Assembly: GCA_030998225.1 (NCBI GenBank)
Contig: JAPYXD010000701.1
Span: 15,732,501-15,796,500, forward strand
Origin: Diplolepis rosae
Lineage: Eukaryota; Arthropoda; Insecta; Hymenoptera; Diplolepididae
DNA length: 64,000 bases
Direction: 5' to 3'
In this document: piece by piece, positions 33,677-44,640 of the stretch
Position numbering within the stretch: the first letter of the stretch is position 1
How the letters are laid out: each line of letters begins with the position of its first letter
Program-made: the position numbers and the translations under genes
Notes under the pieces: generated by a model
The model's input: the letters and a program-made list of their open reading frames with translations, nothing else
What the model was told of the DNA's origin: nothing
Databases searched by the model: none

Positions 33677-33790
33677 ATGTTAGTTTTCGAGCCAAATTCT
33701 CGTCATTTGCGGGGAGTTTTGATTTTCTGCTTTCATTTGAAGAAAACTGCGGCTGAGGCTCATCAAATGCTCTCAAGTTCCCTAACCAGC
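33677..33790 (+). pseudogene. mariner transposase N-terminus, fragment
   Basis: ATG at 33677 opens MLVFEPNSRHLRGVLIFCFH and continues LKKTAAEAHQML, which aligns with the start of the transposase at 54390 (MSIFVPSNYDLRTSLIFCYQ, LKKSALEAHRIL). After about 35 codons similarity ends and ATGGTACA-type repeat follows. Non-functional; first half of the DNA-binding domain only. Confidence 0.65.
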
Positions 33791-34410
33791 GTTGACAGAT
33801 CCATGGAGCAAAATTATGGAATTGGCATGTTAAAATTATGGTACACTATGGTACATGTTTACAAGACGCATGCTCGGCGCGAAATTCAAATTAATATGTC
33901 TTCAAATAGTTCAAAGTTTAATATTTTTCATAAATAAAATGTTAATAACATTTTGTTAATAAATATAATAATATTATATTTCAATAAAACTATTTTAATA
34001 ATAATTATAACACAGTTTCTACTTTTTCAAGTCTTTGTATTTTGTAACATTTACTTAAAGCAACGCTTATTAAAAAACATTTTTTTTATAAAACAGCTTA
34101 TAATCTGTGAAAAAACAAGTATAATATGTAATTGTCTTTGGAATGTCTTTACGTAAATCACATGAAAATTAACTCTACTCAGCCTTCACTTAAAAAAATG
34201 ATTGATTGGTCAAACATGCTTCATATAGGGCAGAAAAAAATTCTTATTGGATAATGGCTATTCTGATTTTGTCTTTATTTCATTTCGGTTAAATGAAAAA
34301 TAAAAAATAGAAATATTTTTGAATTATGGTACGTTTAAAAGGTATGGTACACGAGGGATGGTACATGGTACAAGAGTCAAAATTATGGTACGGTCTGGCA
34401 ACGCTGACCC
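33783..34410. repeat. Inverted pair of ATGGTACA-rich blocks
   Basis: CTAACCAGCGTTGACAGATC (33788) is the inverted counterpart of GGTCTGGCAACGCTGACC (34392-34409); both ends contain several ATGGTAC words. The ~400 bp between are AT-rich without genes. Confidence 0.5.
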
Positions 34411-34413
34411 TAA

Positions 34414-34793
34414 CTCTGACCGTTCCCTGACCATTCTCTGACCTCGCTTTATTATAGCTAAGAACGGTAAACAAATATTTGAAGCATTGCAATTATGATT
34501 CTGTGGCAAAATTTGAATTAGAAGGTGTAGGAGTAAATACAATAATTTTATTTTTAATCCTGACAATAAAAACTTTCCTCCAATGGTAAACCACTGCACT
34601 GCCTTCCATGACAGGTATTATGTATTTCTAGTTTTTATCACTGAAAAATAAAATTATTGTATTTATTCCTACACTTTCTAATTCAAATTTCGCAACAGAA
34701 TCATAATTACAATGCTCTAAATGTTCTTTTACCGTTCTTAGCCATAATAAAGCTAGGTCAAAGAATGGTCAGTGAACGGTCAGAGTATTCTCT
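34414..34793. mobile_element. Foldback element with TCTGACC ends
   Basis: CTCTGACCGTTCCCTGACCA (34414) pairs with TGGTCAGTGAACGGTCAGAG (34767-34786); arms of about 145 nt continue through CTTTATTATAGCTAAGAACG and its partner, around an ~80-nt centre containing TGGTAAACCACTGCACTG. No coding sequence. Confidence 0.8.
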
Positions 34794-34814
34794 GACCCTT
34801 CACTTAAGCACGTC

Positions 34815-35745
34815 CGTTAGGGTACTTACGGTGAGGCTGCTCTTAGTGAAAGAACGTTTCGTGAATCGTTTCAACGCTTCAAGAGTGGTGATTTTGATGT
34901 CAAGGACCGGAATGGCGGTGGAAAAGAGAGAATTTTCGAAGATTCCGAATTGAAGGCATTACTTGCTGAAGACTCGTTCCAAAAGCAAGAAGAATTGGCA
35001 GAATCATTGGGAGGAACTCAACAAGCCATTTCGAAACCCCTCAAATTGGGTTCCGCACGAGTTGAAGCCGAGAGATATTGAACGGCGTTTCTTTGCTTGT
35101 GAACAGCTGCCTCTAAGACAGAATTGGAAGGGGTTTTTGCACCGCATTATGATCGGCGACAAAAAATGGGTCTACTACGATAGTCCAAAGCGCATAAAAT
35201 CATGGGGAATGCCCGGACATGCCTCCACGTCGAAGGCCAGACCGAATATTCACGGTACCAAGGTTATGCTCTGCATTTGGTGGGACCACCTCGGTGTGAT
35301 GTATTGTGAGCTGTTGAAACCAAGTGAAACTATCACAGGGGATCGGTATCGAATGCAATTGATGCGTTTGAGCCGAGCGTTGAAGGGGAAACGGCCACAG
35401 TACCAAGAGAGACACGACAAAGTTATCCTCCAGCATGACAATGCTTGACCACATGTCGCAAGACCGGTCATGACCCACTTGGAAACGCTGAAATGGGAGG
35501 TCTTACCCCACCCGCCGTACTTTCCAGACGTTGCTCCTTCCGACTACCATTTATTTCGATCGATGGCACACGGTCTGGTTTATCAGAATTTTCGCTCTTT
35601 ATGAAGAAGTCAAAAAATTGATCGATTCGTCGATCACCACAAAAGACGCATCGTTTTTTTGATGATGATATCCGACAATTGCCAAAAAGATGAAAAAAAA
35701 AATAGTGGCTAACGATGGACGGTACTTTGAATCATAAATAGGTAA
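34815..35745 (+). pseudogene. mariner transposase (mori-like), 5'-truncated and frameshifted
   Basis: Readable in pieces: YGEAALSERTFRESFQRFKS, GDFDVKDR, LAESLGGTQQAI, NWVPHELKPRDIERRFFACE, RIMIGDKKWVYYDSPK (first Asp), then MLCIWWDHLGV, LLKPSETITGDRY, VILQHDNA-stop-PHVARP (second Asp), EVLPHPPYFPDVAPSDYHLF (third Asp, 34 residues after the second). All three catalytic Asp codons survive, yet stops (35446, after FRSL) and shifts break the frame. The first ~15 codons are missing. The nearest relative in the window is 52690-53345. Confidence 0.85.
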
Positions 35746-35868
35746 TCACTTTTTAAGAATAAAGCCTCAAATTTTGGGGAAAAACGGCGGAAGCAAAGTT
35801 GTACACGTAATAATTTTATTAAAAAATGTTTTCTTTCAAAAAATTGTTTAATCATTTTAGCTATTGGA

Positions 35869-36246
35869 GACTTCTCTTCCAAAATTGGAAATGGTAGAGT
35901 TGTAAAGAATATTTCCCCCCCAAAAAATGAATCATGATTAATGAAAATCCAATCATTTTTAAAAACTTGGTAAGAAACTACAGTGAGGAAAGATTCTATT
36001 GCAAAAAACATTTAAAAAAATATTATTTTCCGTAAGTTTTAAATACTTTTAATAAAAAGTGAAAATAAAAAACTTTCAAATACGCAATTTCACGCAAATA
36101 ATTACAACATTTACGAGTGTTACATATAATACATAGAAATATAATGAAGTACTTTGAAATATCCTGAAGTATGTGGAATATCCTGAGTTACATGGAATAT
36201 CTTGAAATATGTGAAATATCCTCAAGTACATAGAAATATCCTGAAG
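35869..36246. repeat. Block Y, copy 1, left part
   Basis: GACTTCTCTTCCAAAATTGG, CCAAAAAATGAATCATGATT and CCGTAAGTTTTAAATA are repeated in the same order at 38731. The right half passes into the GAAATATCCTGAAGTA minisatellite. Confidence 0.85.
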
Positions 36247-36748
36247 GACGTTCTCTTGAAAATCACTTTTCTTTAGATTTCTTTCAAACTTCGTAAATAA
36301 GTACTTTTTAGCATGATCTACAAAGCGGTAAAAAGATTAGCAACAAGACCGGTACTTTGCTGAAGCAAATATGGTGACTTGGCAACACCGCATCAACAGC
36401 GCGCGCGTACGCTTACATTTGACATTGCTTCCAGAGCTTTGTTTTTACGAGCAGCTGATTTTTGTGAAATAAAAAATCCATTTTTGTTGTGAAATTTATT
36501 AGACATCTTATTAGTATTTACAAACTGTCAAAAAACTCATAATATAACCTCTCTCACACCATATGCTTTCGACTCGATATGAGAAAGACAGGAAAGCGGT
36601 GTTGCCAAATCGCACAAATCGACGCAGAAGACACATTTTGTTACTTTTGCGCATAAACGATGCTCAACTCATTCGGTTATAAAGCTTAACAGTAACCCCA
36701 CTACCTATGATAGAGTAGGATGAGCACATCTACGGGCAAGAGAACGTC
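36247..36748. mobile_element. 502-bp insertion with 12-bp inverted ends
   Basis: GACGTTCTCTTG at the left and CAAGAGAACGTC at the right. The copy of the same locus at 39121-39134 reads CCTGAAGTATCTAG without it; here CCTGAAG precedes and TTGAAGTATCTAG follows, so a short target of 5-8 bp around TGAAG was duplicated. It contains two patches of more GC-rich sequence (CAACAGCGCGCGCGTACGC near 36392) and no open frame. A hAT-like non-autonomous element is possible if the duplication is 8 bp. Confidence 0.75.
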
Positions 36749-37075
36749 TTGAAGTATCTAGAAATATTCCGAAGTATCTGGGCGTATGTGAAATATCCTG
36801 AATTATATGAAGTATTTTGAAGTATGTGAAATATCCTGAAGTATCTGTGTATTCTGCAATATCTTGACGAATGTGAAACATCTTGAAGTTCCTTGAAATA
36901 TTCTGAATTATAGGAAGTATCTTGAAGTATGTGAAATATCCTAGAGTACGCTGAAATATTCTTTATTATATGAACTACATGTAGTATATTGAAGTATGTG
37001 AAATATTCTGAAGTTCTTCGAAATGTTCTTGAATTTTATATAATATTATGAAATATCCTGAAATACCTTGTAGTC
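36749..37075. repeat. Degenerate ~19-bp minisatellite
   Basis: Repeats of GAAATATCCTGAAGTATGT with variants (ATTATATGAAG, TATCTGTGTATTC). It continues the array broken at 36246; part of it (to about 36852) is the right part of block Y. Confidence 0.85.
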
Positions 37076-38199
37076 AGAAGTAGATGTACACTTGGCAGGT
37101 TAAGTTTTCAACCTTTCGCACGTAAAAAATTTGCTTGTTCTAACCAAACCATTTTTTTAAATCAACAAAGATCTTCGATTTAATATCTTTGGTTGTATAA
37201 AACAATTTTTTGGTTGAATCAACCTAATATATTATCAGACGAATAATAAGAAAATTTTTAATTAATATAACTCAATTTTAGTTAAATTAACTACATTTTT
37301 TGAGTGTGGACATAAAATCAAGAAAATAAAATAATATATCCTTATGATTTAATTCGTAAAAGAAAGAATTAAATCAACTATTTAAACTTCTGAGAATGCT
37401 TAAAAAACTTTCTTCACTTAGGTTTAAAAATAATTATCCATGACGTTTCCACCAATATAGTCGGTAAAAAATGCAGTTTTCGAGTTCTGCTTAACACTGG
37501 AAGTCACCGTCTGGAGTTGAAACGGAGGTGTCGAGCAATTTCTGGAAATTGTTCGTTCTCCTGGAAGAAAACCTCGGTTTCAGCGAAATTCACAAGCGAG
37601 TGAATGAAGTAATTGATTACCTACGCTTTATGGCACTGTACTATATTGATTTCCAATCACAGAAGTCGAAACGATTATAAAATTCTCATCAAATGAGAAA
37701 ATACTAGTTTTGAGGAAATTTTGACCTTTTCCAACCCTTTTTTAAAACAGATTTCTACATTTTCGCTATTTTCGATACTGAAAAAAAATGATCGAAAATG
37801 GTATATTTGTGTTTTTTGGGGGGGTTTTCGTTATGATCAATCTAAATAAGTTCCTAAAGTCGACAAATGGGATTAATTTTGTGTACTCTTTTTTCGGGTC
37901 GCAAGATAAGAGATCATGTTTCTAATCAGGGTTCTATAACTAACAGTTCAGCTTTCGTCAACGAAAAAAAGGCCGAGAAAAAATTGAAGCTCGAATATTT
38001 GTCGCGAACGATAGGAGATATAAAAAAGGTTAGAAGATATTTTCTTACCTTATTCTTAACTAGATTTTTCTTGCAGCTTCATTCCTGTGGAACTTGTTTT
38101 TCATTCGCAATTGTTTTTTCCGTGCAGGAACTCCACGGGAATGAAGGAAATTTTGTTTATTATCATTTGAAAGGGTAACTAATTTTAATCTTTGCTTTT
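37076..38199. other. AT-rich intergenic DNA, nothing recognised
   Basis: A patch at 37490-37610 is more balanced, with GGAAATTGTTCGTTCTCC. AACCAAA and TTGGTTG words cluster at 37140-37230, as at 45055-45140. No gene is supported. Confidence 0.5.
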
Positions 38200-38283
38200 T
38201 TATTCAAAACGTGGAGATTCTATGAAAATTCGAAAAGTTTAATTCCACATAAAACCAATACCTTCTTATGGGTTATGAACGTG
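38200..38283. repeat. CTCATCATG family, right-end fragment
   Basis: CAAAACGTGGAGATTCTATG, TTCCACATAAAACCAATACC and TTCTTATGGGTTATGAACGTG match the last ~85 nt of copies A and D in degraded form. Confidence 0.55.
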
Positions 38284-39701
38284 TATAAATTATACTTTAA
38301 TTCAATGATTCTCTGTAAAATATATTTTTGGTAATGCTATAAAGCAATTAAATTGTTTTACGAAGCACGTTAGATATTTTTGTAAGGCTTCAAAACCATA
38401 TACATCTCTTCTTTCATATAATTTTTCCGGTCCCTCAAGCCCTTTTCGAAATATTTAGAAAAATCTGGAAAATTTATTTATAATTTCAGAAATTCAGTTT
38501 TAGAAGATTTGTCAAGTTATTGAATTTGAAAGTATCTGGAAGAATCAAAAATTCGAATAGGGGAATCCAATGAGGTGGATCAGATAGAAAAAAATGTCAC
38601 ATGTTGTATAAAATTCTTCTTTTTATTACTGGAATATTGAAGTGACGACTGAAATGAGCAATCACGAAAACCTTTAGTGAATATGTTTTGTAATTTATTT
38701 TTCCGGAAAAACTCTATTCTGGGGAAGCTTGTGACTTCTCTTCAAAAATTGGAAATGGTAGAGTTGTAAAGAATATTTTCCCCCCAAAAAATGAATCATG
38801 ATTAATGAAAATCCAATCATTTTTAAAAAATTGGTAAGGAACTACAGCGAGGAAAAATTCTATTACAAAAAACATTTGTTAAAATATTATTTTCCGTAAG
38901 TTTTAAATATTTTTCATAAAAAGTAAAAATAAAATAACTTGCAAAAACTCAATTTTACGCAAATAATCACAATATTTCCGAGTGTTACATATAATACATA
39001 GAAATATACTGAAGTACTTTGAAATATCCTGACGTATGTGGAATATCCTGAAGTACCTAGAAATATCCTGAGTTACATGCTTGAAATATGTGAAATATCC
39101 TCAAGTACATAGAAATATCCTGAAGTATCTAGAAATATTCCGAAGTATCTGGGCGTATGTGAAATATCCTGAATTATATGAAGTATTTTGAAGTATGTGA
39201 AATATCCTGAAGTATCTATGTATTCTGCAATATCTTGGCGAATGTTATGAAAATGTAAAAATTATAGTTTAATTCAATGATTCTCTGTAAAATATATTCT
39301 TGATGCTATAAAGCAATTAAATTGTTTTACGAAGCACGTTAAATATTTTTGTAAGGCTTCAAAATCATATACATCTCTTCTTTCATATAATTTGTTCGGT
39401 CTCTCAAGACCTTTTCGAAATATTTAGAAAAATCTGGAAAAAATTATTTATAATTTCAGAAATTCAGTTCTAGAAGATTTGTCAGGTTATTGAATTTGAA
39501 AGTATCTTGAAAAATAAAAAATTCGAATAGGGGAATCCAACATGGTGGATCAGATAGAAAAAAAATGTCACATGTTGTGTAAAATTGTTCATTTTATTAC
39601 TGGAATATTGAAGTGACGACCGAAATGAGCAATCACGAAAACCTTTAGTGAACATGTTTTGTAATTTATTTTTCTAGAAAAACTCTATTCTGGGGAAGCT
39701 T
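38284..39701. repeat. Duplicated block X around block Y (X-Y-X')
   Basis: X (38284-38730) and X' (39250-39701) are near-identical from TTTAATTCAATGATTCTCTG to CTATTCTGGGGAAGCTT. Between them lies Y copy 2 (38731-39247), the uninterrupted version of 35869-36246 plus 36749-36852, including the minisatellite. No genes. Confidence 0.9.
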
Positions 39702-40231
39702 ATTGTTAGTAAAAAGACTAGATACTATTTTCTACTCTTTTATTCCTATCGTATTTTACTTTCTCGATTGCTGTGAGGGCATAAGATAGTATTTGCTTAC
39801 TGAAAAATAGTTTCGCGAGTTATTCACTTAAAACGGACAGCGTAACAAGTGGCATCTGTTGCATTTGTTGGTTTAAGTGCGGTGAAACACTTCACTTTCT
39901 GGCAAACTCCCAATTGGCATTTCGTCAGTTATTGCAGAATTCAATCTTGTATCTGCCATTAGCTTTTTACTACGTTTTTTCCATTAATATATGCTCAGTT
40001 TGGATCATTTGATGCTCAGAGATAGTAACCAGGAGTCTGGAATTAAGTTATGGACAAACCAATTTTATTTAATAAACTTTTGTTATTTTGCAGGCCAAAA
40101 TTAACAAAATAGTGTTAAAAATAAAACGATACGCTTGAATATACTCTAAACCTAAATCAGAGAAATTTACTGAGAAATAGTAAATATATTTTTATTGACA
40201 GTTATTAGTTTACCATTTCATACTTTAAGTG
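39702..40231. other. Intergenic DNA, nothing recognised
   Basis: More balanced than average at 39770-39980 but no supported frame. Confidence 0.5.
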
Positions 40232-40396
40232 CTCTCTAAATCTGAATCAGTAAAATTTTCACTGATTGAATTAGTGATTTGCCTTTTCACTGATTCATCA
40301 GTGAAAAAATATTTAACAGTAACCTCTTTATAGCTATTTGAATCAGTCAAATTTCACTGATAATCAGTAGATTTTGACTGATTCCAATTTAGAGAG
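40232..40396. mobile_element. CTCTCT MITE, copy 3, 165 bp
   Basis: CTCTCTAAATCTGAATCAGT at the left, CCAATTTAGAGAG at the right, TG on both sides. Orientation is opposite to copy 1. A shorter version of the 220-bp unit. Confidence 0.85.
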
Positions 40397-40410
40397 TGAT
40401 CTACCTAAGT

Positions 40411-40548
40411 GCGAAGTTAGATACGGCCCAACACTGGCCCAGCATCGCCAAAAATTTTCCGAAGATCAGCTGCCAATATCGTGCGGTTGCTGTAATGATT
40501 ACTCCGGTATGCACTTGGCGGCCAATTCTGGCCCAAACTCTGGCCTTT
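40411..40548. mobile_element. CCCAAGTG MITE, end fragment
   Basis: CCTAAGTGCGAAGTTAGATA, CTGGCCCAGCATCG, CCAATATCGTGC and ACTCCGGTATGCACTTGGCG follow the reverse complement of 49660-49795 for about 135 nt; the rest of the element is missing. It starts 14 bp after a CTCTCT MITE. Confidence 0.75.
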
Positions 40549-41105
40549 TTTGTTTGTTTTTCTCACGGTTTGTTTTCTAGTGTTCTGTTGAGGTGTGGTG
40601 ATTTTGGTTCAACTTTGGTTGTGTTTTTTGTGTTTTGAGGATTTGATTGGTTTGGAATCCTTGAAGTTTTTAATTGTGCTTTTGTTTGGACGTTAAGAGA
40701 AATCCGGGTCAGTGGTGATACGGGTTCAGTTTTAGAATATTTTGAAGCGGAAAATTTTCGTCTTATCTGTTTTCCGTGTCTTGCGACATTTGTCGACAAA
40801 ACAAGAATTTTCATTCTTTCTCTACTTTTTCTCAACCCATCAATATATTCATGTTCATAAAATTGGACAATTTACTGCAGTCAAAATATTAAGGAAGACA
40901 AATCCACTAACATAACTTTGAACTGAGTAACACATTCTAGACACCAGAAGAAGTTAAACAAAAACTAATTTTATTGAATTTCTGTGAAGAAAACAACACA
41001 TTTCTTAAAAATGATTATTTTTTATCACAATTAATAGTTAATTTTTAATTATCTGACATTTTATATTCGTTCTTAACTTCCTCATAACTAATCCTAATTT
41101 TCATT
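40549..41105. other. Intergenic DNA, nothing recognised
   Basis: GTTTTGTTTG/TGTTTTTTGTG-rich patch at 40540-40640, then AT-rich. No gene is supported. Confidence 0.5.
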
Positions 41106-41423
41106 TAATTTCACTGATTACTTTAGTGGAAATTAACTGATTTAACAGCGAAACGTATTTTCTCAGTTATTCAATCAATGAAAATTAACTGATTTAACAG
41201 TGAAAAATATGTTTTCACTGATAAAACAGCGAAAAGGAAAATCACTGATTAAATCAGTGGAAATTTGACTGATTCAGTAAGATTCTCACTGAATTGAAAC
41301 CCAATTCTGACTGGACAATCAGTGGCTTTTCATTGGTTTTCAATGAAAATTACTAATTGTCCAGGCAAAAGTGGGTCACTGATTTCAATTAAGTGAGAAT
41401 CTCACTGATTCAGATTTAGAGAG
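41106..41423. mobile_element. CTCTCT MITE, copy 4, enlarged
   Basis: Right end CTCACTGATTCAGATTTAGAGAG is intact and followed by CA. Internal ACTGATTTAACAGTGAAA units are repeated more often than in copy 1. The left terminus is not clear. Confidence 0.7.
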
Positions 41424-42080
41424 CAGAGATGCATTTCTCTTGTAATACACCTAAAACCGAGCGCGAAGCGTTACGACGAAATCGTGCCCCCTAGGCACGC
41501 TCAAACTTACGTGAGATGAAAATGTTCCTGCATTCCTAAAGGTGGCTAGACAGGTTTTTTCACTAGCTTTATGTGAAAATTGTGGGGATACTGTAGAATA
41601 ATAGATTGACCTAGATTCGTTATAGGTTGAATTTCACAGGTGCTTCTATTCCCACTGAAGTTTTTGCTCAATAGAGATCTACTTTGAAATTGTGTTTTGG
41701 AAATAAACATGTGAATTTAAAGATCATCTTGTTTTTGCTGTGCTAGTTTCTCTTCCGGAGAGTTGCCTCAGGACTTTAGGGATACGCTGAGGTTATGTCA
41801 CTAATGCTACTCATGGGACTAATGTCATGCTGGGAGAAGCATAATATTTCTAAGTGCAAAGAGGACAAAGCCATCATCTTTGCCCTCAGGAAGAAGGTGC
41901 TGACTTCTACATATCAGTTATCTTATGTTATGGTTCCAAAAATTTTTTTATGAAATTGTTGTTTTTAAATTTAGTGGTTTATTCGAATAATAGTACAAAA
42001 ACACTTGTTTATTTCAAACAATGTTTAAATTATTTTGTTTTTTCTTTAGTTACAATTTGTGGTTTCAAAATTGTGGAAAA
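41424..42080. other. Intergenic DNA, nothing recognised
   Basis: CGAGCGCGAAGCG at 41459 echoes the reverse of the CTCGCGCTTCGCGCTCGA word of the CTCATCATG family. No gene is supported. Confidence 0.5.
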
Positions 42081-42082
42081 TA

Positions 42083-43006
42083 TGGGTCATTCCATATCAG
42101 ATTTACAAGTGATTTTTTAACATCGAGGAAAATTTTTTCTAGCATTCTCTAGAGGGAAATAATCGAAAAGTATTTTTCTATTTCGAAAAATTTTTTTTTT
42201 TTTTACAAGATATGATTTTTTGAAATTCTGAATTTGGGAAAATGAACAATTTTCAATCACTGATTATTCAAAAAATAAAAATAAAAAATGAAATAATGCA
42301 AAATAAAAATTCCTTGTAATGAAAGGTTGTTAATCGTATGAACTTTTCATGAAAATATGAACAAAAAATTGTTCTTGTTATTTAAGTTGCAAATTTTGCA
42401 AATGTTATAAGCAAATAAGTTTTTTACAAAGTCGGACTATATGGTTCTTCGATTTTTTGGATTGAAAATGTTTATTATTGTATGAGGAAGGGTGTGTGAA
42501 AGTTATGAAGTGGGCCGATACATAGTTTCCGAAATATTTGAATTTATACAAAGCGCTGACCGGATTATCGATCCCTTTGCGGTTGTTTTATCTCGGTTTT
42601 ATAAATAATTGCAAAGGCATAGTCAGCGCTCTGTATAAATTCGAATATTTCGGAAACATTGTATCGACTCACTCCAAAAATTGTACACAACCTCCTTTAT
42701 ACAATAATAAACATTTTTAGTCAGAAAAATCGAAAAACCATATAGTGCGACTTTGAAAAACCCGTATTTGTTTATAAGATTTGCAAAATTTGCAACTTAA
42801 ATAACAAGAACAATTTTTTGTTCATATTTTCATGAAAAGTTCATACGATAAATAACCTTTTATTAATAGGAATTTTTATTCGGCGTCAAATATTTTTTGA
42901 ATAATCAGTGATTGAAAATTGTCCGTTTTTTCCAAATTTCAAATTTCAAAAAAACACATCTTGTAAAAAAACCATAGCATTTGCAAATCTGATATGGAAT
43001 GACCCG
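42083..43006. mobile_element. Foldback element, 924 bp, TA-flanked
   Basis: Ends GGGTCATTCCATATCAGATT and complement; TA at 42081-42082 and 43007-43008. Arms pair through AACAAAAAATTGTTCTTG, TTTATTATTGTATGAGGAAG-like and TTTATACAAAGCGCTGACC / GTCAGCGCTCTGTATAAA up to a short centre near 42580. The 60-codon frame across the centre has no motif. Confidence 0.85.
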
Positions 43007-43314
43007 TATGTAAAATTATTTAAATAGGTTAATAAATTATTTTTAATGTAAACAAATTATGATTGGTTTTTTTATGAAGAATAAAATATTTCTTTTCATG
43101 TAAAGTATCTCGGTTTTAATTTTTATCTCTTCAAAAATGGGTAGAAAAAAATTATCTTGCAATTCTCAAGAAATGTAAAAAGTGTATAATATTATGGTAC
43201 TTTTACTGCCGGCCGCGTAGCGTCTAAAAAAAAGTATGCTCGCAGTCAAACTGCAAATGGGCTGCCGTTTTGAATTTTCTTGACTCAAAAAGAAAAAACT
43301 CAAAAAGACAAATA

Positions 43315-43530
43315 AAAAGTTTTTCTATGATTTTAAGACATATGAAATTAAAGTGCCAGTGGTATCTTCAGAAAATAATAGCATGATTTTTTATGGAAAA
43401 AATATCAAATTTACAAAAAATAATACTTTTAATAATGTTTTTTTAAATAGAATTTTTCCTTGCTATCGCTTCTTACCAATTTTTTTGAAAATAATTGCAT
43501 TTCCATAAATCATAGCTTATTTTTCCACAT
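43315..43530. repeat. Left-arm fragment related to the TTAA family
   Basis: AAGTTTTTCTATGATTTTAA, AATAATACTTTTAATAATG and TATCGCTTCTTACCAATTTT follow the order at 33390-33530 and, reversed, at 35940-36060. The TTAA terminus is missing. Confidence 0.5.
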
Positions 43531-43535
43531 TATTT

Positions 43536-44640
43536 CCCCTAGCCTAGGGGAAAAAGTGTATAGCTTAGAAAAACTTGAGGTTTCACGGAGGTTTTATTTT
43601 TGCACGAAAAAGCTAATATCTTTCCGTATTTTGAGTTGGTGAATTCATATCTGAATACCTTAAGTTTTAATAAGTTATACACTTTTTGCCCTAGACTAAG
43701 AGAATTTTAAAATACTGTAGAAAAATTCTTATGTCAGATATGAATTCAGCAACTCAAAATACGGGAAGGTATCAGCTTTTTCGTACAAAAATAAAACCTC
43801 CGTGAAACCTGAAGTTTTGCTAAGTTATACGCTTTTTCCCCTAAGCTAAGGAAATTCTGTGGTGATGTAGAAAAATTCTTGTCAGATATGAATTCAGCAA
43901 CTCAAAACACAGAACGATATCAGCTTTTTTGTGCAAACATAAAACCTCCATGAAACCTCAAGTTTTGCTAAGTTATACACTTTTTCCCCTAGGCTAAGGA
44001 AATTCTGTGGTGATGTAGAAAAATTCTTGTCAGATATGAATTCAGCAACTCAAAACACAGAACGATATCAGCTTTTTCGTGCAAACATAAAACCTCCATG
44101 AAACCTCAAGTTTTGCTAAGTTATACACTTTTTCCCCTAGGCTAGGGGAATTCTGAGGTACTGTAGAAAAATTCTTATTTCAGATATGAATTCAGCAGCT
44201 CAAAATACGGGAAGGTATCAGCTTTTTCGTACAAAAATAAAACCTCCGTGAAACCTGAAGTTTTGCTAAGTTATACGCTTTTTCCCCTAAGCTAAGGAAA
44301 TTCTGTGGTGATGTAGAAAAATTCTTGTCAGATATGAATTCAGCAACTCAAAACACAGAACGATATCAGCTTTTTCGTGCAAACATAAAACCTCCATGAA
44401 ACCTCAAGTTTTGCTAAGTTATACACTTTTTCCCCTAGGCTAGGGGAATTCTGAGGTACTGTAGAAAAATTCTTATTTCAGATATGAATTCAGCAGCTCA
44501 AAATACGGGAAGGTATTTGCTTTTTCGTACAAAAATAAGACCTCCGTGAATACATCAAGTTTTGCTAGGTTATACACTTTTTCCCCTAGGCCAGGGGAAT
44601 TCTGAGGTAATGTAGAAAAATTCTAATGTTGGATTCGAAC
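43536..44640. repeat. 148-150-bp tandem array with an inverted first copy
   Basis: GTTTTGCTAAGTTATAC-type words occur at 43814, 43962, 44110, 44260, 44408 and 44559. Each unit contains TTTTTCCCCTAGGCTA, ATTCTTGTCAGATATGAATT and AAAACCTCC. The first ~115 bp (43536-43650) are the same unit on the opposite strand. Two variants (AACACAGAACGATATC and AATACGGGAAGGTATC) follow the order B-A-A-B-A-B. Confidence 0.95.

Noticed and set aside
34963..35448. 161-codon frame as an intact gene
   Set aside because: Its start is in the wrong frame relative to the transposase and it ends at a nonsense codon right after QHDNA, so it is part of a pseudogene.
37867..38178. 103-codon frame near 37.9 kb
   Set aside because: No motif, and it ends in a region adjoining a repeat fragment; chance is more likely.
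43536..44640. CRISPR array
   Set aside because: Units are 148-150 bp with no short repeat/unique spacer pattern, and the DNA is eukaryotic.
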